Shown here one piece after another: positions 22,291 through 54,900 of a DNA stretch of 64,000 nucleotides (the stretch's first letter is position 1; every line of letters starts with the position of its first letter). The position numbers and the translations under genes were made by a program. Source of the DNA: Paragordius varius (lineage: Eukaryota > Nematomorpha); NCBI GenBank assembly GCA_964247055.1, contig OZ176051.1, positions 5,890,001-5,954,000 of the forward strand. Direction: 5' to 3'. The notes below the pieces were generated by a model. It had not been told where the DNA came from, searched no databases, and saw only the letters and a list, made by a program, of their open reading frames with translations.

Positions 22291-22744
22291 TATATTTGTT
22301 CAGCTTTTTGGGTTAAATGAAAATTACAATGCAACAATAAAAACGAACATTTAACTTAAAATTCGAAAGCGATAGAATTAGTTATAATCGAACTATATAG
22401 AAAAATTGTTTTTAAAATATCTTAAAGCGTTTTTAAACCGTTTTCTTCATATCTCAAAAAGCCTCTAGATTTCTTTAAAAAAATTTTTTAGAAAAATGTG
22501 CCCAAATTTTGCGACTTTCTGATATGGATCACTTACCTCAGATTTATATATAACTTTCTAAAATTACTCGTAAGGGCCAAAACCAAAAACACGATAAAAA
22601 TCTCGATACAATTTGATCAGAATATATATGTTTGATCAGTTGATTATTATTACCTCCCGATTTTGGAGGTTCTGTAATGTGCCAATTGTGCCATTTTTTG
22701 ATTCGGAGTGGGAAGACTTCGACCATATTTTAATTAGTATTATA

Positions 22745-22895
22745 TAAAAACTATGAAAGAGACAGTTCTAATTTAAATTTATGCTTCTCCAAATAAATTA
22801 TATAAATATGCCAATTTAAAATATAATTTGGTTTTGAAAATAATTTCCGTATCAAACTAGTTCATCGCAATTTTTCTTTACCAAATATTTGCACA
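22745..22895 (-). mobile_element. TTAA-bounded hairpin MITE, internal fragment
   Basis: The run AATTTAAATTTATGCTTCTC then AATTATATAAATATGCCAA and the TTTGCACATTGTG part match the family's interior in the reverse orientation compared with 22941. No ends are present. Confidence 0.45.
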
Positions 22896-22940
22896 TTGTG
22901 TTTTTTTGTTTCCAACGCCATAAAAAATTAATTTATTTTA

Positions 22941-23518
22941 TTAACACTTGGATACAACACATTCATTTTAGTCCTTCGATTCAAATTGGGGTAGTTAAAT
23001 ACCCTAGGCCTGTTTAAAATCAAATCTTTAAAAAATATGGAAAAAATCGAAACCATAGCAATTTGCACTTATAAAACATTAATATACCGAAACATATAAA
23101 AAATTTTATTCAAAAATACTTGATATTACTTATTTTAAGGTAAAGCCGAAAGGTAAAAATTTGGTCAACCTGACATGTGTGCAATGGTAAAATTGAAAAA
23201 TAATACAAAATAAACCGCTTTTTCTATTTCTATCAATGTTAGATGTAATTTATATTAATTAGCTTTTTTTTTATCAAAATTAAATGAAGATGATATTATG
23301 TAAAAATTTTGTAAAATAAAAATGGCGTCGAAGTAGTTTGAGATGGAACTTTTTTTTCGAAACAAAATTTTATCAAAATATTTTCGCATATTTATATAAT
23401 TTTTATCAGGAGAGAAGCATAAATTTAAACTGGGACCGTTTCCTTCCGTAATTTTTTTAAAATATAATATAAATTATATTGGGGTATTTAGATAGCCCAA
23501 TTTGAATCGAAGTGTTAA
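22941..23518 (+). mobile_element. TTAA-bounded hairpin MITE, near-full copy
   Basis: 578 bp from TTAACACTTGGATACAACAC to AATCGAAGTGTTAA. The left hairpin is worn (GGGGTAGTTAAATACCCT) and the right is GGGGTATTTAGATAGCCC. Internal order matches 17960-18542 throughout. Confidence 0.8.
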
Positions 23519-23559
23519 AATCGCATCATTGATATGAACAGAGTGATTTACCTTGTTTA

Positions 23560-23804
23560 TTTTTATATTTAGCTAATCCACTCATATCATGTTGGCTAAA
23601 CTTTTATCTTCAGGTTCCATTAAATAAGTATTATCAAGTTTTTTCAGTTATTTTTATTCTTATTTCAGCTTATCAATATTAGCGAAAACTTTTGATATAG
23701 TTTGAATTTAATCCATATTATATAAAATAATATTAAACAGGCATAAGGTCACTAGTTCCTCAATTTGAATCGAATAAAATAAATGTATTGTATCTAAGTG
23801 TTAA
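23560..23804 (-). mobile_element. TTAA-bounded hairpin MITE, diverged left-half fragment
   Basis: In reverse orientation it ends AATCGAATAAAATAAATGTA then TTGTATCTAAGTGTTAA, with GTTGGCTAAACTTTTATCTT inside corresponding to the GTCAACGTGACATG region of better copies. Older than its neighbours. Confidence 0.5.
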
Positions 23805-24037
23805 ATGGCTGGTAAGGCCTATAAAACATTATAAGAATCTTGATACATTTTCTGCATGAAAATATTTTCCTTGATATTTTTTTGTGCTCTAATGTAGCAT
23901 ATCTGTACCAAAACCAAATCGACAATCCTTATATACCTTTTAAATAAGATATCTATATAATAAAAATATGAGGTGTGAGATTCAAATAACCTATGGTACA
24001 ACTGCCAATATTTGTTTATTTAGTAACCATGATTACA

Positions 24038-24040
<3 letters not shown>

Positions 24041-24076
<36 letters not shown>

Positions 24077-24078
24077 TA
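24041..24078. repeat. (TA)n microsatellite
   Basis: An uninterrupted AT dinucleotide run with one phase slip, about 160 bp before the small gene at 24241. Confidence 0.95.
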
Positions 24079-24240
24079 TGCGCAAAACTCCAATTTGTTT
24101 TTTTTATCGCGAACAACATCGTATAGTTCGATATTGATTTTTTATCGATATTTGATAGCGATATATTTCCAATGTTAGTGTTGTTTTTCCTTTCTTCCCT
24201 ACTTTCAATTACGATCGATAAAGTAGCTATATCCAGAATA

Positions 24241-24558
24241 ATGCATCAACCTTTGAAACTAGCTACAACAGTATATTTAGTTATAATATATTTTTTTAAA
24301 CAGACAAGGCCAAAAGGACCATCTAAATCTAAACCTAAATCTATACACAAACACAGACCGTTAGGCGTACAGGTTAATGATACCGAGATCCAATCAAATT
24401 TTATGCCCGTACAAATGCCTAATTCTCTCGACTTACTACCAACTGAAAAAACAGAAGCCAAAACTAAAGTTAAGAGCAAAATACCGCCCAACGCCTTTAA
24501 AATGTCACCAGGAATGTTAAACCAAGCTCGTTCAAAAATTTTAAAAACAAAAAAATAA
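24241..24558 (+). CDS. Small lysine/proline-rich protein, unrecognised
   Basis: I do not recognise this protein. The frame is open from 24172 to the TAA at 24556-24558, but 24271-24303 has the features of a 33-nt intron (GTATATTTAG ... TTTTTTTAAACAG) that keeps the frame. With it removed and the ATG at 24241 as start, the product is about 94 aa: MHQPLKLATT followed by TRPKGPSKSKPKSIHKHRPL and a C-terminus KMSPGMLNQARSKILKTKK. Unspliced from 24172 it would be 128 aa with two hydrophobic stretches. The basic, low-hydrophobic tail suggests a nuclear or RNA/ribosome-associated protein, which is a guess. GLCE starts only 96 bp after its stop, on the same strand. Confidence 0.55.
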   Translation: MHQPLKLATTVYLVIIYFFKQTRPKGPSKSKPKSIHKHRPLGVQVNDTEIQSNFMPVQMPNSLDLLPTEKTEAKTKVKSKIPPNAFKMSPGMLNQARSKILKTKK

Positions 24559-24654
24559 TTTGTCATCCCACTTAATCTCCAAATATATTATTTTTTTATA
24601 TCATATGTTACACCAATCTATACAACTATATAAAGGACAATCGCCATTTTTGGT

Positions 24655-26983
24655 ATGTTTCGATATATTTATAAATATTTTTTATTTTTTATTATAGCAC
24701 TAATTTTCTATATAATATTTCAATCAAATACTGAATATTTTCAATTAAAATGTTATTTTATAAACTCCGAACAAGATTATAAATGTCTGAAGGGAGAAAA
24801 TGATTATTTTATATCGTTTAGATTGTTAGAGAAGCATTATGAACATTCAATTAACGCTAATAAAACAACTCTTACTTATTTGCATTCTTCAAAATATAAT
24901 TTTACTCACATCAAAAGTTATGTATGGCATAATATCTATCCTACCCTCTTACATTCTGATGTTAAAAAAAGACCCAGGGTGAAATGTCTCAATTATATTG
25001 GTACAATTTTGGTATTTTATATATAGGTATACCAGTTTCTAAACAATGGTTTCCTAAAGGTCATCTCTATCCAATTCAAATAGCCCAATATGGGTTATCA
25101 TCTTACTCTAAATTTTTGACATTAAGTAAAGCCAATACTTTTCCCGTTTTTCTTTTCCCAAAAGCGATAACGTCAAGTATTTATAATTTTTTTATATTTT
25201 TTCTCCTTTAAATTATAATTTTTATTAGCACCTAAGAATTCTTATATTCGGCAATTTTAAAATATATGATATTTGGTTATTACCAAATAATATTTTTTAT
25301 TAAATTATAATACTAGATTAACACTGGATACAAGACATTGATTTCAATTCTTTAGATAATTGTTGAATTAATATAAAACATGGCAAAATTTTGAACTTAT
25401 ATAACATTGATGACCGAAATATAAAAAAAGGATTCTTGAAATTTTTATTTATAAGCCTAAAAGTAAAAAAATAGCTAACCTAACATGTGTGCATAAAATA
25501 TTAAAATAATGCATTTAGAATTAAAATAACACGATATTTTTAAAACATCTTATAAAATAAAGGTGGCATCTATGTAGTTTAGTATTGTGGTTTTTAAAAA
25601 AACTAAATTTCATTTAAATATTTTGGCTTAATAAGAATAAATTTAAACTGAAACTGTCCCATCCCTTTCATTATTTTTGATAATATTTTATCATGGTTTG
25701 GGGTCTCTACTTACCCCAATTCGAGTCGAAGTGCTTGCAGTTTTTATGATAATGCATGCGAAATTAAAATAAAAATATCAAACAAAATAGTTTTTTAAAG
25801 TGCTTACATTTCATGATGAATGTGATTGTAGGCTTACATCATATTTATTAGTTTAATATTTTGACAATTTCAAATATTAAAAATTTAAGTAAGCGGGTCA
25901 TGATATAAAAAATTTACAATTACTGCTCTTTTATAGAAAATTATATTTTGAAACAAACAACTGTCAATTTGGTAATTTTTACTAAAATTTATTTTGTTTT
26001 TTTAATAAAAAAAATTTATTTAAAAATAAACGCCATATTGCAAAAAATTATTTCTTAACCAATTTTATAATATTACCGTTTTTTAAATATCATGATATGA
26101 TTTTTTTCGAAGAAAATGTGGAACTAAAAATGAACCGAAAATTATAATTAAAATTATATTTAAGTTAATTAAAACTAAAAACACAAAATTATATGTGAAA
26201 TCTTAGTCTATAATAATTCAAGACTAAATTGCCTGTTAACACTCATCAGTACGACACAGCTCACTTAGGGTTTTCAAATATCATTTCGTATATTGATATA
26301 AATGCAGTCGGTAATAATAATTTAAAATAAAATTCAAATCAAACTAAATTAAACAGACACTAGGTTTTAAGTATGAAAAGAAAAATTTAGTAACTTATAT
26401 GTTGAAAAAAATTTTTATTATTTAATTATGATATGTTAAAAAGTTTGGTTTTCTGGCTTGAATAACCCAAGTGGTTGTTATATCGGTTTTTATCAAATGT
26501 ATTTAAATCATCTTTATTTTATTAAATTAAATGCCTTTGAGGTTAGTAATTTTGCGATATTATTGACCAAAAACAACGGATTAAACCTCACTTTCTAACA
26601 AATGGCATGTGGACCTGATTTGTTTGGAGCTGTTAAAGGATCTATATAAAAACTTTTTTAATCTACTGAAAATTATTAAATTTTAATGTTGGGTAAATTT
26701 TTCGGGATATTAGCTTATAATGCATTTCTCACAAAACCTTAATTATTGTAATAAAAGAATTTATGTTGGTAAATTATATTTTGTTTTATTAAAAACCATA
26801 GAATAACGCCAAAGAATAAATTTCTTATAAGTCACTAGTTGTAACAATTGGGCCATGTGACATCTCTAAAATTAGGCATCATTTAAGATTTTTTAAGTTA
26901 TAATTTTCCCACTAGTTTAATACCAACCCGCTCCCCGTTACGTAATTATATTGTATAAATTGAATATGGGAAATATAAAATTT

Positions 26984-27020
<37 letters not shown>

Positions 27021-28139
27021 ATAGAGTTGTTTATCATTGATCTAAAACAGCAGTCAATATCCAAACCAATTATTCGAATAGAATTTAAGCCAAAGTTTAA
27101 CCAAGACACTGATTCATTACCGATAAGTTATCAATTAAGATTTGAATTTGGAGAACCCGGTTACATTCAATCCATCACGTATAAGTTTGACTATCAGTCA
27201 GCAAAATATCCCAATGTTGATCCCATATGTTTTGGATCAGATTTTCATGAAGGACCATACATGAAAATTATTATAAGGGCTAAAACATCATTTACTTTTC
27301 AACGCGATATCTTCCACGATTTAAGGAAGGCCTATGGCCAATCAGTACAATGGATAAATAAGCTGGCCATAAAACAAGTGTATTTGTTAAACATGGAGAA
27401 TCTCATCATATCAAACATGAGTTGGTTGGATGCAGATTATTTTGGTGATTTTATGCGAGCTACCCATTATTTCTTGGACACTCAAGATTCAAAGGGTGGC
27501 TGGTCCATACAAATTGAACGCAAGGGTTCTCTCCACATCCCTGCTGGCTGGTATTCAGCAATGGGGCAAGGTACAATTATGTCCTTGTTAGTTCGCGCCT
27601 ATCACTATTCTCACAATTCAACGTATCTTGATTGTGCTCTACGGGCCCTAAAAATCATGAATATCTCATCTACTCAGGGTGGTGTCAAAACTTACTTTTT
27701 GAATCAATTTGTTTGGTTGGAGGAATATCCCACCTCCCCGAGTTCATTTGTACTTAATGGGTTTATGTTTTCGCTTTTGGGCATTTATGATTTGAGGCAA
27801 GCTCTCTCTCTCCATATCAATGCTGCGCAGCAAGGCAAAATGCCAGTCGAGTTATTGAAGTACTACCAACACCGATTGTTAGATATGGATAATTTTATAG
27901 CAAATCTTAAAGAATCTCTATATACTATGCTTCCTCTTTATGACACGGGTGTAGGAACGCTTTATGATTTACGGCATTTCACCCTTAAATCTCCACCCAA
28001 TAGAGCCCGATGGGATTATCACGTGGTTCATATTCAACTATTGGAGATTATGTCCATAATTTTTGGGGAAAAATATTTTGACGCGACGGCTCAGCGCTGG
28101 TCCAACTACATGATTGGTATATTTAGCAGGCACAATTGA
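24655..28139 (+). CDS. GLCE: D-glucuronyl C5-epimerase (heparan sulfate)
   Basis: Golgi enzyme that converts D-glucuronic to L-iduronic acid in heparan sulfate chains. Exon 1 (24655-25000) encodes a short cytoplasmic end, a membrane anchor (about residues 7-24, [13 protein letters not shown]) and the family's RVKCLNYIG; exon 2 starts at 25027 after a 26-nt intron and reads [20 protein letters not shown] then [10 protein letters not shown], a family signature. The large last exon (about 27051-28139) holds the C-terminal alpha/alpha barrel: [39 protein letters not shown], and the substrate-site block [14 protein letters not shown] ... [10 protein letters not shown], ending at TGA. Exon 2 ends near 25171-25176, but no donor there joins 27051 in phase, so one more small exon probably lies between. 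That intron region holds a MITE and a (TA)n run. Confidence 0.93.
25318..25732 (+). mobile_element. TTAA-bounded hairpin MITE in a GLCE intron, diverged
   Basis: Starts TTAACACTGGATACAAGACA and ends GGGGTCTCTACTTACCCC then AATTCGAGTCGAAGTG. The interior keeps GGCAAAATTTTGAACTTATA and ACATGTGTGCATAAAATA but is shortened and diverged. Oldest-looking of the copies with both ends. Confidence 0.65.
25740..26980. other. GLCE intron, no further feature recognised
   Basis: AT-rich DNA in which a missing small GLCE exon may lie; I could not identify it. Confidence 0.4.
26987..27018. repeat. (TA)n microsatellite just before the last GLCE exon
   Basis: An AT dinucleotide run of about 32 bases ending some 30 bases before the proposed acceptor (TCTAAAACAG, ending 27050). 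Confidence 0.95.
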
Positions 28140-28872
28140 TGTATTTTAACAAATAATTATTGAAACAAATATAAAATTCGTTATATTTGATAACACATGT
28201 TTTCCTAGTGGTATTTTATGTTATAATATGTATCACCTACGCCATATTGAATAATATTGTACGCATTAATTTGGATTTATATATGAAATTTATGACACCA
28301 AATGGATTTAATTATAACTCAAACATGTAAATATATGTTTTGTAATATTTTAGAACTAACATATGATCTGTGAATACTTTTACGTCTCCCAATAATAAAT
28401 ACATTAAAGGATTTATAAAATACTTTTTATGCGATTTTCCTGAAATTTAATTCTGGTTATAGTAATTTTTTTATTTTATCATATTATATAGAGCTTTTAC
28501 AATAGGCCATTGAAGTTTTCTAATTTTTATTTTATTTTTAAATTGGTAAAATTGATAAATTTAAATTTCTTATAAATTTAGAAAGGATTTTTTTACAAAT
28601 ATTTGGGGTTTTAATCAAAATTTTGACATATTTAATTGATAACCTTTTGTTTTCCATCTAAAAAAATGGTTTTTAACTTCTAATCTAAAAATTTTATTTT
28701 TTAAAAAATTCGTCTGCTAACAACATAAAATTACTCTTATTTATTGGATTTTTTGATTAAAATTAAATTACAATCCCGTATTTCTTTAAAACATTGTTTT
28801 TATTAAAAAATACCTGATTGAATGTTGTAAATATAATATTTAACATATTTTTAGAACCAAATATTTAAAATA

Positions 28873-51058
<22,186 letters not shown>

Positions 51059-51439
51059 TAATATCCAAATGTTAGAAAAGACTGGGGCGATATTCAGTAT
51101 GTAAGAGCAAGATTTGAATATAATTTGTACAATTCATTTTATTAATCATGTGTAAATTAACATTCTGTTTGTTTCATTCATTATATTATTATATTAATAA
51201 ATATATTTTAATATTTATAATTTTTACTAAATCCTATTTAAAATAATGTTTGATAATGTTTTAGCTCATTAAAAATTATTTGATTCTAGGCCATGTCATT
51301 ATCAAAGAGCATCTAGCATTATAAACTAACTCTGTTTTTTACGCAATTTTTTTCAAAACAATATAAATTATAAAACCTAAAATAACTTTGCCATCTTTTA
51401 GCTAAATCTAATTCCGGTAAAAATTGAATTCAAGCAAAC

Positions 51440-51640
51440 AAAATATTACAACAAAGACAAATATATTTTTCAAAAGACATCTATACTTTTTCAACCTTAT
51501 ATGATTGTAAAATATTTAATTGATGTTAAAATCTATAAGATAATTAGAAATCTAAAACAACGAGTAATATATATAAAAATCATAGCGGTTTTACTAAAAA
51601 ATATTTGTCTTTATCTTTTTACTTTTTGTTAATACAATTT
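51440..51640. repeat. Inverted-repeat element, GACAAA family, between CHD1 and UGGT
   Basis: Left AAAGACAAATATATTTTTCA then CTATACTTTTTCAACC; right AAAAAATATTTGTCTTTATC. It lies in the short convergent interval between the two stop codons (51058 and 51966). Confidence 0.55.
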
Positions 51641-51965
51641 TATTTTTTACTGTAAATATATTATTTGTTGAAATTTTATACATAACCCATTAAGATAATA
51701 TCAAAAACGCAAAAAAATTCACGTTATACCAATCTTACTACCATGCTATAAATTTGAAATTAAATATGCAAAGTATAATATTAATTTATTTCCTAATAAT
51801 ATAATTCAATCACACATATTTTACACCACCGTAATATTAATTGCATTTTACATAGTGTATTTATATTATCATCCAATGCAGTTAAACCCATAAACGTTCT
51901 GTTTGAAATTAAAAATTTGGTATAAATTTGACTTAAAAATGGTATTCGGATTTTTCAATATTATA

Positions 51966-54900
51966 TTACAATTCATTGTGATCGGCGTGAGATAATTCTA
52001 TATTATATAACAAGATATAATTAAAATCCTCCATATAGATTTAGGAAATAAAATAACAAAAAACTCGTATAAAAAATAATTAAAAAGAAATAAACCTTTC
52101 AAGTGTACAGTTTCGCCAATTGTTTTGGAGTTAAGTTGATGATTTTGTGCATCTCGAATCAATTTACGAGTTAAATTTTGGATTTCATTGTCATATTCTG
52201 TCCATTCAGGAACTATTCTTATGGCTCTTTCAAGCTTGGGTTCTTTCGTTTGAGGATTATTACACTATGCAAAGGCATCAATAATATTTAAAGTATTCAT
52301 ATTCAAACATGAACGAAAAGAGAAAGACATAATATAATTGTTGAAACTATTTGAGTGATTTATTAAATTAAAAATATTAATACGAATGAAATCGTTCACT
52401 CTTTGTCTATAAAATCAATAATTATAATGCTACAAGTTTTAATTACATTTCCCCACAAATAATACCAAGAATTTATCGAGATACCTTATTTTTATTTAGA
52501 TTGAATAATTTTGGTCGAAAATTAATATTTTATGTAATAAATCACAATTTTAGACTTTGTTCTTAAATTATTTAACCATATTTTTAATAAATATACCAAA
52601 TCGATAGTTTTTGCGGTGGCTTTAGAAGCATCATCGCACCATGTTTCACACCAAAGCCAATCTTGCGGTAAGGATTTTATAGCAACTTGATGGATCATAT
52701 TGTTTGGTAAATCCTATTTCAGTGGATAAAATTAAAAAATAAATTTGTATAAAAATAAACATAGAAAAGACGAAGGTAATGATCACAGGTGATAAAAAAA
52801 GAACATAAAATACCCTTGCTCCATTTGTTACAACGAGGTTAAAACAAATTCCATTCTATGCACATCGTGTAAAATGTGGGTTCATAAAAAATGTTCTAAC
52901 TTGAAAGGAAAATTAGTCGACAATAAAAATTTTAAATGCCAAAGATGTATATCAGGGAAACCAAACATCCTTAAATCAAGGGAGTTTAGCATCGAAGATT
53001 GTAGGTTCGAAATCGTCAACGATTTCACCTATTTAGGTAATATCAGTAATAATAATGGAGACCCTCAAACAACCATATCACATAGAATCAAACTCGGTTT
53101 GGCAAAATTTAACCAACTCAGATATGTTTTGACACATAAAGACATAACCGTAAAAAATAAAATCAAAATGTATAAAGTGGGTGTCCGCCCTACCCTTACC
53201 TACGCCAGCGAAACCTGGGCAATCACAAAAACATTAGAATCGAGATTGAAAAGAACGGAAGATAAAATGCTAAAATATATGATGATAAATTTTACCATAA
53301 ATGAACTAGAACCAATAACAGCTTTTATCAGAACAAATAGACTTCGGTATTTTGGACACAGACAGATCCAGTATAGACTCACCTGCAAAGGAAATTCTTG
53401 ATTTACAGATTCCTGCCCCCAACCGTAAAGGGAGGCCTAAAACAACTTGGACTCAAATCATAGAACAAGACTTTAAATTCCTGAACATACCTCGAAACGC
53501 AACAAATGATAGAGACATATATCGTAAATTAATCCATAGAATCCCAATAACTGGGCCAAACCAATAATACCTAAGTAATATGTGAATATACGCAACTCAA
53601 AAAAGTTAAAAGATTAGTTACATTATTATAAATTTAATTATCATTGAGAGCTATCGAAATATTAAATTTTTTATGTAAATTTGTGCTTACCACGAGTAAA
53701 CGGTATTAAGATATAAATATTCGATTATTGCTAAATATTAACAATATTTTAGCGTAAACAACATTCAAAAATAAAATAATTATAAACAGTATTGAAGAAA
53801 CCTGATCTAAATTGGATAAACTATTAGGGTCTTGAGATAAGCCAATATATTGTCCCCGGAGCCTATCACCAGCCGCAATTTGTCTAAATTTTTTCAAATC
53901 CACCACATATAATGCGCTATAATAACAATATCAAAAATATATTAAACTATATTATGAATATGGTTACATTTTAAAAAAAGCCATAAATCAAAAAAAAATA
54001 AACCTTATGTGATAAGCACGGTGTCCCAAATGCGATTTCCAATATCCCGTCTTCCAAAATCTATTAGAAAGTTGATTGAGGATTTAATTAATAGGAAACA
54101 AAAAATGGTATTTCATAAGAAAATACAACACATTTAGCGTTTTTTCATGCACTGATTTAAAATTTTATACTTAAATAATGGCTAATTAGTTAGCAATAAA
54201 ACATTTTTTGAAAAATTCAAAAAATCATTCGAACCTAAATCCTTCCATTTCTTTTCGGCTGTCACAAAATGGTGTGTAACCATAGGGTGCTCCCTCTAAA
54301 TCTAAATCAATAAGCTCCTTCAAATCTGTACGCACAATTTGATCGGCATCGACAAATATAAATTTGTTAACTTCGAGGGGAAACAGCACATCCAAAAACA
54401 ATATTTTGTATCTATAACCACAAAAAAATAATATATTAATTCTTTAATGAGTGTATATGCCTGAAATGTATAATATTCGATTAAAACATTATAAATATCA
54501 CATTATAATTTGAAAATCATGAGATAGAAAAACCAAAGATTGAAATAAATAGGGTTTTTTACCATCAAAAATAAAACCTGGTCTCGCATAAATATGCAAT
54601 CATTCAGGTCACAGTTCTTATTACCATAATTTAAAATTTGTGTATTAAATTAAAAAAAAAGTTAACCGTTTGAATTGGTTTTGATAGTATAAATATACAG
54701 TAAAAATTAAATTTATAGGGACAAAACGTAAAAATGTAAACCATACTTTTTCAAACAAACCTTAGCTTGTCCTGAGAAATGCAATTTATAATTGATTGTT
54801 TTACCAATTAACACATCTATTTTATACTTTGCAGTTTACAACGATAAGTTTTATTTAAATAAATCAAGATTTTAAAAGTATGGTTTTTTAGAAAAAAAAT

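Noticed and set aside
17685-25732. LTR retrotransposon read as paired repeats
   Set aside because: The repeated ends are inverted, not direct, and no retroelement protein domain is present between them.
53706-53801. Extension of the UGGT open frame past [10 protein letters not shown]...LDQ
   Set aside because: The reading after LDQ is intron; the next conserved residues (LPNNMIHQV) are in the exon at 52713-52597.
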